DNA from: Pseudomonas brassicacearum subsp. brassicacearum
GTDB taxonomy: Bacteria; Pseudomonadota; Gammaproteobacteria; Pseudomonadales; Pseudomonadaceae
Reading direction: 5' to 3'
DNA: 64,000 nucleotides
Assembly (NCBI RefSeq): GCF_008801605.1
Contig: NZ_VZPJ01000018.1
Location: 50,019 to 114,018, forward strand
Part shown: piece after piece, positions 8,523 through 16,975 of the stretch
How the letters are laid out: the number at the start of each line of letters is the position of its first letter
Numbering within the stretch: the stretch's first letter is position 1
Made by a program: the position numbers and the translations under genes
Notes under the pieces: model-generated
What the model was told of the DNA's origin: nothing
What the model saw: the letters and a program-made list of their open reading frames with translations, nothing else
Database searches by the model: none

Positions 8523-9596
8523 ATGAGTCGCCGGCCATTGACCGTGGGCATCATCGCCAACCCTGCATCGGGCCGTGACGTGCGGCGCCTGACCGCCAAT
8601 GCCGGGTTGTTTTCCAGCACTGACAAGGTCTCGGTGATCCAGCGCCTGCTAGCCGCTTTCGGTGCCACCGGCATCGAACAGGTGTTGATGCCCACCGACA
8701 TGATTGGCATGGCCGCCGCCGTGCTGAAGAACAGCCACAGCCGCCAGGCCCGCAGCAGCCACTGGCCGGCCCTGGAGTTTCTCGACCTGACCCTGCGCCA
8801 GACCGTCGAAGACACCCGCCGGGCCGCACGCCTGATGGCCGAGCGCGAGGTGGCGCTGATCGCCGTGCTTGGCGGCGACGGCACCCACAAGGCGGTGGCC
8901 GCCGAAGTGGGGGACATCCCGTTGCTGACCCTGTCCACCGGCACCAACAACGCCTTTCCCGAACTGCGCGAGGCCACCAGTGCCGGCTTGGCCGGAGGGT
9001 TGTACGCCAGTGGCCGAATCCCGGATTCGATCGGCTTGCGCCGCAACAAGCGCTTGTTGGTCTGTGATGCCGGACGTGGCTTGCGCGAAGTCGCCCTGGT
9101 GGACGTCGCCGTGTCGCCGCTGCGGTTTGTCGGCGCCCGGGCGATCAGTCGCGCACAGGACCTGGCCGAAGTCTTCGTGACTTTCGCCGAACCGCAATCC
9201 ATTGGCCTGTCGGCGCTGTGCGGCTTGTGGTTTCCGGTGTCACGCCAGGCACCGGGTGGTGCCTGGATGCGCCTGGACCCGCAATCCCCCGAAGCGCTGC
9301 TGGTGCCGCTTGCGCCAGGGCTGCTGCAAGGCTGTGGCGTGCTCGCTGCCGGGCCCCTGGAACCTGGAATCGCCCACGGCCTGTCGCTCTCCAGCGGCAC
9401 CCTGGCCCTGGATGGCGAACGGGAAATCGAATTCAACGCGCGGGACCGGCCCACGGTCACCCTCGATGCAGGCGGCCCGCTGAGCATCGACGTCAATGCG
9501 GTGCTGGCCTACGCCGCGCAACACCGTTTGCTGGCCATCGGCCGCGAACACCCGCAACACCCTCTGAATCTTCAAGAAGACACCCCAGGAGAATAA
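8523..9596 (+). CDS. acoX: AcoX, NAD kinase-like protein of acetoin operon
   Basis: A 357-residue protein of the ATP-NAD kinase fold. An N-terminal GIIANPASGRDVRRL is followed by the nucleotide-binding LGGDGTHKAVAAEVG and the substrate-loop-like STGTNNAFP. The GGDGT motif is the family signature. AcoX accompanies aco operons in many bacteria, but its biochemical role in acetoin breakdown is not settled. It is the first gene after the -24/-12 promoter, and its stop is 2 bp before the acoA start, consistent with one transcript. Confidence 0.9.
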   Translation: MSRRPLTVGIIANPASGRDVRRLTANAGLFSSTDKVSVIQRLLAAFGATGIEQVLMPTDMIGMAAAVLKNSHSRQARSSHWPALEFLDLTLRQTVEDTRRAARLMAEREVALIAVLGGDGTHKAVAAEVGDIPLLTLSTGTNNAFPELREATSAGLAGGLYASGRIPDSIGLRRNKRLLVCDAGRGLREVALVDVAVSPLRFVGARAISRAQDLAEVFVTFAEPQSIGLSALCGLWFPVSRQAPGGAWMRLDPQSPEALLVPLAPGLLQGCGVLAAGPLEPGIAHGLSLSSGTLALDGEREIEFNARDRPTVTLDAGGPLSIDVNAVLAYAAQHRLLAIGREHPQHPLNLQEDTPGE

Positions 9597-9598
9597 AA

Positions 9599-10576
9599 AT
9601 GTCGACACCGCTCACCCACGATCAACTGCTGCACGCCTACCAGGTGATGCGCACCATCCGCGCCTTCGAAGAGCGCCTGCACGTGGAGTTCGCTACTGGC
9701 GAGATTCCCGGTTTCGTCCACCTGTATGCCGGCGAAGAAGCCTCGGCCGCCGGTGTCATGGCCCACCTGGGCGATGACGATTGCATCGCGTCCAACCACC
9801 GTGGTCACGGCCATTGCATCGCCAAGGGCGTGGACGTCTACGGGATGATGGCCGAGATCTATGGCAAGAAAACCGGCGTCTGCCAAGGCAAGGGCGGTTC
9901 GATGCACATCGCCGATTTCGAGAAGGGCATGCTCGGTGCCAATGGCATTGTCGGTGCCGGCGCGCCGCTGGTGGTGGGCGCCGCACTGGCGGCCCGGCTC
10001 AAGGGCACCGACAGCGTTGCCGTGGTGTTTTTCGGCGACGGCGGCTCCAACGAGGGCGCGGTGTTCGAAGCCATGAACATGGCCTCGGTGTGGAACCTGC
10101 CGTGCCTGTTCATCGCCGAAAACAATGGCTACGCCGAAGCCACCGCCTCCAATTGGTCGGTGGCCTGCGATCACATCGCCGACCGTGCGGCCGGGTTCGG
10201 CATGCCCGGGGTGACGGTGGATGGCTTTGACTTCTTTGCCGTGCATGAGGCCGCCGGGGCCGCCGTCGAACGCGCCCGTGCCGGGGAAGGGCCGTCGCTG
10301 ATCGAGGTCAAGCTGACGCGCTACTACGGTCACTTCGAGGGCGACGCCCAGACCTATCGGGCGCCCGACGAGGTCAAGCATTTTCGCGAGAACCAGGACT
10401 GCCTGATGCAGTTCCGCGAGCGCACCACCCGAGCCGGCTTGCTCACCGTCGAGCAGTTGGACCAGATCGACAAGGAGGTGGACATGCTGATTGAAAACGC
10501 CGTGAACAAGGCCAAATCCGATCCCAAGCCCACCGCGGCGGACCTGCTGACCGACGTCTACGTCAGCTATCCCTGA
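9599..10576 (+). CDS. acoA: Acetoin dehydrogenase E1 component, alpha subunit
   Basis: A 325-residue TPP-dependent E1 alpha subunit. It starts MSTPLTHDQLLHAYQVMRTIRAFEERL and carries the TPP/Mg2+ motif GDGGSNEGAVFEAMNMASVWNLP ending in ENN. HRGHGHCIAKG and KGGSMH are typical E1 alpha signatures. With AcoB it forms the heterotetrameric E1 that cleaves acetoin to acetaldehyde and transfers the acetyl unit to lipoyl-AcoC. The start at 9599 follows AGGAGAATAAAA, a good ribosome binding site. An upstream-extended ORF in this frame overlaps acoX and is not real. Confidence 0.95.
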   Translation: MSTPLTHDQLLHAYQVMRTIRAFEERLHVEFATGEIPGFVHLYAGEEASAAGVMAHLGDDDCIASNHRGHGHCIAKGVDVYGMMAEIYGKKTGVCQGKGGSMHIADFEKGMLGANGIVGAGAPLVVGAALAARLKGTDSVAVVFFGDGGSNEGAVFEAMNMASVWNLPCLFIAENNGYAEATASNWSVACDHIADRAAGFGMPGVTVDGFDFFAVHEAAGAAVERARAGEGPSLIEVKLTRYYGHFEGDAQTYRAPDEVKHFRENQDCLMQFRERTTRAGLLTVEQLDQIDKEVDMLIENAVNKAKSDPKPTAADLLTDVYVSYP

Positions 10577-10612
10577 ACGCCCCCCTGAATAACAACAATA
10601 GAGAATCCCATC

Positions 10613-11629
10613 ATGGCGAGAAAAATCAGCTATCAGCAGGCAATCAACGAGGCCCTGGCCCAGGAAATGCGCCGCGACCCCAGCGTCTTCATCATGGGTG
10701 AGGACGTGGCCGGTGGTGCTGGCGCACCCGGTGAAAACGACGCCTGGGGCGGTGTGCTCGGCGTTACCAAGGGGCTTTACGCCCAGTTCCCCGGACGCGT
10801 GCTGGACACGCCGCTGTCGGAAATCGGTTACGTCGGCGCGGCGGTCGGGGCCGCCACCTGCGGCGTGCGCCCGGTGTGCGAACTGATGTTCGTCGACTTT
10901 GCCGGGTGCTGCCTGGACCAGATCCTCAACCAGGCGGCGAAGTTTCGCTACATGTTCGGCGGCAAGGCCTCCACGCCCCTGGTGATCCGCACCATGGTCG
11001 GCGCCGGCCTGCGCGCCGCCGCCCAGCATTCGCAGATGCTCACGTCGTTGTGGACGCACATTCCGGGACTCAAAGTAGTGTGCCCGTCATCGCCTTACGA
11101 CGCCAAGGGCCTGCTGATCCAGGCGATCCGCGACAACGACCCGGTGATCTTCTGCGAGCACAAGTTGCTCTACAGCATGCAGGGCGAGGTGCCGGAAGAG
11201 CTCTACACCATTCCCTTTGGCGAGGCCAACTTCCTGCGTGACGGCAAGGACGTGACCCTCGTGTCCTACGGGCGCACCGTCAACACCGCGATGGACGCGG
11301 CGCGCAGCCTGGCCGGGCGTGGCATCGACTGCGAAGTCATCGACCTGCGCACCACCAGCCCATTGGACGAGGACAGCATCCTGGAAAGTGTCGAGAAGAC
11401 CGGGCGCCTGGTGGTGATCGATGAGGCCAACCCACGCTGTTCCATGGCCACCGATATTTCGGCGCTGGTGGCGCAAAAAGCCTTTGGCGCGCTCAAGGCG
11501 CCGATTGAAATGGTCACCGCGCCGCACACTCCGGTGCCGTTCTCCGATTCGCTGGAAGACCTGTACATCCCTGACGCGGCGAAGATCGAACAAGCCGTGC
11601 TCAACGTGATCGAGTGGAGCAAGCGCTGA
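10613..11629 (+). CDS. acoB: Acetoin dehydrogenase E1 component, beta subunit
   Basis: A 338-residue E1 beta subunit. The N-terminal transketolase-like pyrimidine domain (SYQQAINEALAQEMRRD, FIMGEDVAG, DTPLSEIGYVGAAVGAA) and the C-terminal transketolase domain (VTLVSYGRTVNTAMDAA, GIDCEVIDLRTTSPLD) are both complete. The glutamate of LSEIGYVG is the conserved TPP-activating residue. Its stop overlaps the acoC start (TGATG-type), indicating coupling. Confidence 0.95.
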   Translation: MARKISYQQAINEALAQEMRRDPSVFIMGEDVAGGAGAPGENDAWGGVLGVTKGLYAQFPGRVLDTPLSEIGYVGAAVGAATCGVRPVCELMFVDFAGCCLDQILNQAAKFRYMFGGKASTPLVIRTMVGAGLRAAAQHSQMLTSLWTHIPGLKVVCPSSPYDAKGLLIQAIRDNDPVIFCEHKLLYSMQGEVPEELYTIPFGEANFLRDGKDVTLVSYGRTVNTAMDAARSLAGRGIDCEVIDLRTTSPLDEDSILESVEKTGRLVVIDEANPRCSMATDISALVAQKAFGALKAPIEMVTAPHTPVPFSDSLEDLYIPDAAKIEQAVLNVIEWSKR

Positions 11630-12741
11630 TGAGCCAGATTCATACCCTGACCATGCCCAAGTGGGGCCTGTCGATGACCGAGGGCCGGGTCGATGCCTGG
11701 CTCAAGGAGGAGGGCCAGGCCATCACCAAGGGCGATGAAGTGATGGACGTGGAGACCGACAAGATCTCCAGCAGCGTCGAGGCACCGTTTTCCGGAATCC
11801 TGCGCCGCCAGATCGCCCGCCAGGACGAAACCCTGGCGGTCGGCGCCTTGCTAGGCATCGTGGTCGACGGCGATGCCAGCGAGACCGAGATCGATGCGGT
11901 CATCGAGCAGTTCCAATCGACCTTTGTGCCCGGCGATGCGGCCGACGAAGACAGTGGACCGAAACCGCAGAAAGTCGAGTTGGACGGCCGGGTGATCCGC
12001 TATTTCGAGCGGGGCGAGGGCGGTACGCCGATGTTGCTGGTGCATGGTTTCGGCGGCGACCTGAACAACTGGCTGTTCAACCACGAGGCGTTGGCGGCCG
12101 GGCGTCGGGTCATTGCGCTGGACCTGCCGGGCCACGGCGAATCTTCGAAAACCCTGCAACGCGGCGATCTGGACGAATTGAGCGGCGTGGTGCTGGCCTT
12201 GCTCGATCACCTGGACATCAACGCCGCGCATCTGGTGGGGCATTCCATGGGTGGGGCGGTGTCGCTTAACGCCGCACGCCTGATGCCCCAGCGAGTCCGG
12301 TCGCTGACCTTGATCGGCAGCGCCGGGCTGGGCGCGGAGATCAACGGCAGCTACCTGCAAGGTTTTGTCGAAGCGGCCAACCGCAACGCCCTCAAGCCGC
12401 AACTGGTGCAACTGTTTTCCAATGCCGAACTGGTCAACCGCCAGATGCTCGACGACATGCTCAAGTACAAGCGCCTGGAGGGCGTGGACGCGGCGCTGCA
12501 GCAACTGTCAGCGACGCTGTTCGCCGACGGCCGCCAACAGATGGACTTGCGCGAAGTGGTGCAGGCCGGCGACGTACCGAGCCTGGTGATCTGGGGCAGC
12601 GATGACGCAATCATTCCGGCGGTCCATAGCGAGGGGCTGAGAGCCCAGGTGGAGGTGCTGTCCGGCCAGGGCCACATGGTGCAAATGGAAGCGGCCGAGC
12701 AGGTCAACCGGCTGATCCTCGGCTTCATCGAGCAGCACTGA
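11629..12741 (+). CDS. acoC: AcoC, acetoin dehydrogenase E2 (lipoyl domain fused to alpha/beta hydrolase)
   Basis: A 370-residue protein with an unusual E2 design. Residues 1-78 are a lipoyl domain with the lipoylated Lys45 in DVETDKISS. After a linker, residues about 115-370 are an alpha/beta hydrolase domain with nucleophile Ser206 in GHSMGG and a late GQGHMVQMEA histidine. The usual CAT-type E2 catalytic core is absent, as is known for Pseudomonas AcoC. It should accept the acetyl group from E1 and pass it to CoA. The start at 11629 overlaps the acoB stop; the alternative ATG at 11614 lies inside acoB. No E3 (lipoamide dehydrogenase) gene follows, so E3 must come from elsewhere. Confidence 0.93.
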   Translation: MSQIHTLTMPKWGLSMTEGRVDAWLKEEGQAITKGDEVMDVETDKISSSVEAPFSGILRRQIARQDETLAVGALLGIVVDGDASETEIDAVIEQFQSTFVPGDAADEDSGPKPQKVELDGRVIRYFERGEGGTPMLLVHGFGGDLNNWLFNHEALAAGRRVIALDLPGHGESSKTLQRGDLDELSGVVLALLDHLDINAAHLVGHSMGGAVSLNAARLMPQRVRSLTLIGSAGLGAEINGSYLQGFVEAANRNALKPQLVQLFSNAELVNRQMLDDMLKYKRLEGVDAALQQLSATLFADGRQQMDLREVVQAGDVPSLVIWGSDDAIIPAVHSEGLRAQVEVLSGQGHMVQMEAAEQVNRLILGFIEQH

Positions 12742-12795
12742 TCAAGTGGACGGCGACATGCGTCGTCGTCCCTACAAAATTCTGGAGGCAACGTC

Positions 12796-13890
12796 ATGAA
12801 CGTTTCAATCAAGCCGACCCGCAGCATGCGCGCCGCCGTCTGGCATGGCCGCAACGACATCCGCGTCGAAGACGTGCCACTGCCGGTTTCGCCGCCCGCC
12901 GGTTGGGTGCAGATCCGCGTGCAATGGTGCGGCATTTGCGGCTCCGACCTGCATGAGTACGTGGCCGGGCCGGTGTTCATCCCGGTGGACGCCCCACACC
13001 CGCTGACCGGTATCAAGGGCCAGTGCATCCTCGGCCATGAGTTCTGCGGCGAGATCGTCGAACTGGGTGCCGGCGTCGAAGGCTTCAGTGTCGGTGAACC
13101 GGTGGCGGCGGACGCCTGTCAGCACTGCGGCACCTGCTATTACTGCACCCACGGGCTCTACAACATTTGCGAGAACCTGGCCTTCACCGGGCTGATGAAC
13201 AACGGTGCGTTCGCCGAACTGGTCAACGTACCGGCCAACCTGCTCTATAAACTGCCCGCCGATTTCCCGGCCGAGGCCGGTGCGTTGATCGAGCCGTTGG
13301 CGGTGGGCATGCATGCGGTGAAAAAGGCCGGCAGCCTGCTGGGCCAGAACGTGGTGGTGGTCGGTGCCGGCACCATCGGCCTGTGCACCATCATGTGCGC
13401 CAAGGCCGCCGGCGCGGCTCAGGTGATCGCCCTGGAAATGTCCGGTGCGCGCAAGGCCAAGGCCCTGGAAGTAGGGGCCAGCCATGTGATCGATCCGAAC
13501 GAATGCGACGCCCTGGCTGAAGTCCGCCGCCTGACCGGTGGCCTGGGGGCCGATGTCAGTTTCGAATGCATCGGCAACAAGCACACCGCGAAACTGGCCA
13601 TCGACCTGATCCGCAAGGCCGGCAAATGCGTGTTGGTGGGTATCTTCGAGGAACCCAGCCAATTCAATTTCTTCGAACTGGTCTCCACCGAAAAACAGGT
13701 GCTCGGCGCGCTGGCCTACAACGGCGAATTCGCCGATGTGATTGCCTTCATCGCCGATGGGCGCTTGGACATTTCGCCACTGGTCACGGGTCGCATCCAG
13801 CTGGAGCAGATTGTCGGCCAGGGCTTCGAGGAGTTGGTCAATAACAAGGAGCACAACGTGAAAATCATCGTGTCTCCCGCACGGATCTGA
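12796..13890 (+). CDS. 2,3-Butanediol dehydrogenase (zinc-dependent, MDR family)
   Basis: A 364-residue zinc alcohol dehydrogenase. The catalytic-zinc region is CGICGSDLHEY plus GHEFCGEIVE. A cysteine-rich structural lobe is ACQHCGTCYYCTHGLYNIC, and the NAD-binding Rossmann motif is VVVVGAGTIGLCTI. (R,R)-2,3-butanediol dehydrogenases have this layout, and the gene is last in the aco operon in Pseudomonas, where it feeds acetoin to AcoABC. The specific diol stereochemistry is inferred from context. It is 54 bp after acoC and followed by a strong terminator. Confidence 0.88.
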   Translation: MNVSIKPTRSMRAAVWHGRNDIRVEDVPLPVSPPAGWVQIRVQWCGICGSDLHEYVAGPVFIPVDAPHPLTGIKGQCILGHEFCGEIVELGAGVEGFSVGEPVAADACQHCGTCYYCTHGLYNICENLAFTGLMNNGAFAELVNVPANLLYKLPADFPAEAGALIEPLAVGMHAVKKAGSLLGQNVVVVGAGTIGLCTIMCAKAAGAAQVIALEMSGARKAKALEVGASHVIDPNECDALAEVRRLTGGLGADVSFECIGNKHTAKLAIDLIRKAGKCVLVGIFEEPSQFNFFELVSTEKQVLGALAYNGEFADVIAFIADGRLDISPLVTGRIQLEQIVGQGFEELVNNKEHNVKIIVSPARI

Positions 13891-13913
13891 GAGCGCCTGA
13901 CGTGGGCGATTTG

Positions 13914-13944
13914 GCGATGGCCGGCAGCGGCCATCGCATTTTTT
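13914..13944 (+). terminator. Rho-independent terminator of the aco operon
   Basis: Stem GCGATGGCC / GGCCATCGC with a 6-nt loop (GGCAGC), followed by ATTTTTT. It lies 24 bp after the butanediol dehydrogenase stop. Confidence 0.85.
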
Positions 13945-13960
13945 CGGCCCGGGGCGACGT

Positions 13961-14515
13961 TCAGTCCGGCCGATAGTCTTGCCAGACGGTCGTTTCGTTG
14001 AATTGCAGTTGCTGCTCTTCGTCTTGCCGAAACGTACGGTCGCAATCGAGGAAGAATTCATCGAGCTGCGGTGGCTTGATGCCGGTGCCACTGAGCATAG
14101 AATGCACCTGGCCGCGGTGATGGATCTGATGTTCGAACAGGTGCAACAGCAGCCGGTCGATGCGCTCGCGCACCACACCGTCGACACGTACCAGCTCCAC
14201 GCAGCGGGCGAGGTCTTTCTCCCGCAGGGTTTCGCAGAACGCCACCAGCCGCTGGTCGGTCTGGGTTTGGCTTTGCTTCAGTTGGGCAAAGGCCAGGGTC
14301 TCGGAAAAGTCCTTTATCTGCCCATCGCGGTCGCCTTCCAGGGCAGTGAGGTAATAGCGGTCCACTTCCAGGATGTGGCAAAGCGTGGCTTGTATGGACG
14401 GGAAGAACCCCGTGCGCGGCGCTTCGTATTCAGCCTCGCTCAACTGCGCGCAGGCGTCGAGTAGCCTGTGGTTGGCCCATCGGTTGTTCAGGGCCTGGGC
14501 CAGGAAATAATTCAT
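13961..14515 (-). CDS. DinB family protein
   Basis: A 184-residue DinB/YfiT-like four-helix protein. The metal-binding histidine pattern is visible as TLCHILEVDRYYL and HLFEHQIHHRGQVHSML. The HxxxHH-type motif near the C-terminal third is the family signature for a divalent metal site. DinB-family proteins include thiol-dependent metalloenzymes, but most members have unknown substrates. The start at 14515 (MNYFLAQALNNRWANHRLLDAC) is chosen because the longer frame reads through REP sequence. It is monocistronic and convergent with the aco operon. Confidence 0.85.
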   Translation of the reverse strand: MNYFLAQALNNRWANHRLLDACAQLSEAEYEAPRTGFFPSIQATLCHILEVDRYYLTALEGDRDGQIKDFSETLAFAQLKQSQTQTDQRLVAFCETLREKDLARCVELVRVDGVVRERIDRLLLHLFEHQIHHRGQVHSMLSGTGIKPPQLDEFFLDCDRTFRQDEEQQLQFNETTVWQDYRPD

Positions 14516-14535
14516 GGGAAGCCTCGTCAAGACTT

Positions 14536-14692
14536 TGTGGGAGCGAGCTTGCTCGCGATTTAGTCGGCACATCCAGCATAGCCGGCTCAGGCAGACCGCT
14601 ATCGCGAGCAAGCTCGCTCCCACAAGGGATTTTGTATGGGCTGCAAACCTCCTTGCACCTTCGGCCCTGTGGGAGCGAGCTTGCTCGCGATA
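14536..14692. repeat. REP cluster (three copies)
   Basis: Three REP cores (GTGGGAGCGAGCTTGCTCGC, inverted, then direct) between the DinB gene and the hydroxyproline cluster. Confidence 0.9.
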
Positions 14693-14733
14693 GCGGCGGC
14701 ACAATCACCGCCGGTTAGCGTCATGCCTTGTGG

Positions 14734-15651
14734 TCAAAGCCCCACATCCGGCAACACCGGCCGATTCGCCAGGGCCTTGGCCATGATCTGCTCCACATAC
14801 ACCCGGTCCGCTTCCGGCAGGGCCAGGCGCGGTGGGCGGGTGAGGGCGCTGCCGCGGCCGGCGATGGCTTCGCACAGCTTGATGCATTGCACCAGGTCGG
14901 CGCGGGCGTCCAGGTGCAGGATCGGCATCAGCCATTCGTAGATCGGCATCGCTTCGGCGAAGCGCCCGGCGCGGGCCAGGCGGAAAATGGTCTCGCCTTC
15001 CTGCGGGAACACGTTGGACATGCCCGAGACCCAACCTTCGGCCCCCACGGCGAGGCTTTCCAGCACCACGTCATCAAGGCCTGCGAACAACACAAAACGG
15101 TCGCCGACTTCGTTGCGCACGTCGATAAAGCGCCGGGTGTCACCGGAGGAATCCTTGAAACACACCACGTTGTCGCAATCGGCCAGGGAAATCAGGATGT
15201 CCGGTGTCACGTCATTCTTGTAGATCGGCGGGTTGTTGTAGACCATCAGCGGCACGTCGGCATGCCGGGCCACGTAGCGGAAATGCTCGGCGGTCTCGAA
15301 CGGCTTGGAGCCATAGACCAGCGCCGGCATCAGCATCACCCCGTCGACGCCAACCTTGCGCACCGCGTTGGCAACCTTGGCGGCTTGCACGCTGGTGAAT
15401 TCGGCCACGCCGCAGATCACCGGCACGCGGCCACGGGAGGCGTCTACCGCGACTTCGGTCACGGCGATTTTTTCCTCGGCGCTCAAGGACGTGTTTTCCC
15501 CCACCGACCCGCAGACCACCAGGCCGGAAACACCGTCACGAATGACGTTGGAAATCACTTGGTGGGTTTTTTCCAGGTTGATGGAAAAGTCGTCGTTGAA
15601 TTGGGTGGTGACGGCAGGGAAGACGCCGCTCCAGTTGATGCGTTTGCTCAT
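14734..15651 (-). CDS. DapA-family lyase, probable 1-pyrroline-4-hydroxy-2-carboxylate deaminase
   Basis: A 305-residue (beta/alpha)8 protein of the dihydrodipicolinate synthase family. GSVGENTSLSAEEK and VYNNPPIYKNDVTP contain the phosphate-loop-like GxxGE and catalytic Tyr. The Schiff-base Lys is in VVCFKDSSGDTRR. In hydroxyproline clusters such a protein deaminates 1-pyrroline-4-hydroxy-2-carboxylate to 2-oxoglutarate semialdehyde, and the neighbouring epimerase and D-hydroxyproline dehydrogenase genes support that role over lysine synthesis. The start at 15651 removes 17 residues that read upstream regulatory sequence. A CGTATAC site lies about 25 bp upstream. Confidence 0.85.
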   Translation of the reverse strand: MSKRINWSGVFPAVTTQFNDDFSINLEKTHQVISNVIRDGVSGLVVCGSVGENTSLSAEEKIAVTEVAVDASRGRVPVICGVAEFTSVQAAKVANAVRKVGVDGVMLMPALVYGSKPFETAEHFRYVARHADVPLMVYNNPPIYKNDVTPDILISLADCDNVVCFKDSSGDTRRFIDVRNEVGDRFVLFAGLDDVVLESLAVGAEGWVSGMSNVFPQEGETIFRLARAGRFAEAMPIYEWLMPILHLDARADLVQCIKLCEAIAGRGSALTRPPRLALPEADRVYVEQIMAKALANRPVLPDVGL

Positions 15652-15675
15652 GGGTTGTCTCCGGTTATGGTATTT

Positions 15676-15682
15676 CGTATAC
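15676..15682. promoter_or_regulatory. Candidate GntR operator (CGTATAC) upstream of deaminase gene
   Basis: TTTCGTATAC lies about 25 bp upstream of the deaminase start. The same TTTCGTATAC core recurs upstream of the transporter binding-protein gene (about 21666), and GTATAC lies upstream of the GntR gene (27061). Short GTATAC-centred palindromes are typical of FadR-subfamily GntR operators. Confidence 0.45.
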
Positions 15683-15712
15683 ACAGGTAAAAGTGAATTC
15701 ACAACAAATCCC

Positions 15713-15802
15713 CTGTGGGAGCAAAGCTTGCTCGCGATGCAGGCGCCTCGGTTTCACGGAAGACCGCGTCAACTTCATCGCGGGCAAGCCTTGCTCCCAC
15801 AG
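15713..15802. repeat. REP pair (inverted)
   Basis: Inverted REP doublet between the deaminase gene and the proline-racemase homologue, implying that the two are probably not one simple operon. Confidence 0.9.
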
Positions 15803-15827
15803 GGGGGGCGAAGCCAGTTCAAAAAAG

Positions 15828-16856
15828 TCATGCACCCGGCCAGGTATCCGAAAGCCGGTAGCCCTCGGGCCACGGATCGGCCGGGTCGAGCAACAGCTGA
15901 TGCGTCCCGGTGATCCACGCCCGTCCGGCGATGCCCGGATAAATCGCCGGGCGTCCGGCCACGTCGGTCAGTGAGTCGATGCGGCAGTGGAATTCGGAGC
16001 CGATGATCGAGCGGCCGATAAAACGCTCGCCGACCTGCATCAAGCCCTTGGCGTGCAGCACCGCCATGCGTGCCGAGCAGCCGGTGCCGGTGGGCGAGCG
16101 GTCGATCTTGCCGGGCTGGATCACCACGGCATTGGCGCCGGTGGCGATGCCGTTTTCCTGGACGATGGGCGCGGCGATCTGGCAGAACGAGATGTGCGAC
16201 CAGTCGGGGTTCAACGGATGTACGAAGCCCAGTTGTTCGTTGGCGGCGCGGGTGATCTTCAAACCCACGGCCACCAGTTCGGCGGCTTCGTCAGGGCGGA
16301 TGGCAAAGCCCAGGCGCTGGGCGTCGACGATGACAAAGCTGTCGCCGCCATACGCCGTGTCCACCTGCAACGAGCCCAGGCCCTCGACTTCGATCCAGGC
16401 ATCGAGGCGGTCGGCGAAGGAGGGCACGTTCTTGATCTCGACCCGTTGCACCTTGCCGTCGCGGCAGTCGGCCACCGCTTCGATCAGGCCACCCGGCGCT
16501 TCGAGCACCAGGCGGGTCTGGGGCTCGGTCATTGGCAGGATGCCGCTGTCCAGCAGCACGGTGGCGACGCACAGCGAGTTGGAGCCGGACATCGGCGGGG
16601 TGTCGGCCGGTTCCATGATGATCCAGGCCATTTGCGCCCGTGGGTCCTTGGCTGGCACCAGCAGGTTGACGTGGCGGAACACACCGCCGCGGGGCTCGTT
16701 GAGGACAAAGTTGCGAAGGGTCTGGTCCTGGGCGATCCAGCGTGACTGTTCCCACACCGTGGCACCGGGTGGAGGGGCGACGCCGCCGACGATCACATCG
16801 CCGACTTCGCCTTCGGCGTGGCAGCTGACGACATGGATGATTTTTGATGAGCGCAT
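15828..16856 (-). CDS. Proline racemase-family protein lacking both catalytic Cys; possible trans-3-hydroxyproline dehydratase
   Basis: A 342-residue member of the proline racemase/hydroxyproline epimerase/dehydratase superfamily. The usual first-site MCGH is replaced by MSGSN (Ser90) and the second-site SPCGTG by SPTGTG (Thr256). In the family, two Cys give racemases/epimerases, while trans-3-hydroxy-L-proline dehydratases carry Thr at the second position. The Ser/Thr pair therefore argues against epimerase activity and suggests dehydration of a 3-hydroxyproline to 1-pyrroline-2-carboxylate. A Cys259 (GTGC) lies three residues past Thr256 but outside the usual position. The neighbouring ABC transporter and aconitase X fit this pathway. 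The exact substrate remains uncertain. Confidence 0.78.
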   Translation of the reverse strand: MRSSKIIHVVSCHAEGEVGDVIVGGVAPPPGATVWEQSRWIAQDQTLRNFVLNEPRGGVFRHVNLLVPAKDPRAQMAWIIMEPADTPPMSGSNSLCVATVLLDSGILPMTEPQTRLVLEAPGGLIEAVADCRDGKVQRVEIKNVPSFADRLDAWIEVEGLGSLQVDTAYGGDSFVIVDAQRLGFAIRPDEAAELVAVGLKITRAANEQLGFVHPLNPDWSHISFCQIAAPIVQENGIATGANAVVIQPGKIDRSPTGTGCSARMAVLHAKGLMQVGERFIGRSIIGSEFHCRIDSLTDVAGRPAIYPGIAGRAWITGTHQLLLDPADPWPEGYRLSDTWPGA

Positions 16857-16887
16857 GAGTCAAATCCTTGTGTGTCTGGTCGGGCCT

Positions 16888-16965
16888 CATCGCGGGCAAG
16901 CCTTGCTCCCACAAAGGGTTTTGTGGTGCACACGAAACAGTGTGGGAGCGAGCTTGCTCGCGAAG
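16888..16965. repeat. REP pair (mixed sub-types)
   Basis: Two oppositely oriented REP cores, one of the GGGCAAGCC type and one of the GAGCTTGCTC type, between the ABC ATPase and the proline-racemase homologue. Confidence 0.85.
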
Positions 16966-16975
16966 GGGCCATCGG

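Noticed and set aside
9218..9598. Long N-terminal extension of acoA
   Set aside because: It overlaps acoX out of frame with low-complexity Arg/Pro/Ala sequence. The ATG at 9599 has a good ribosome binding site and the family start.
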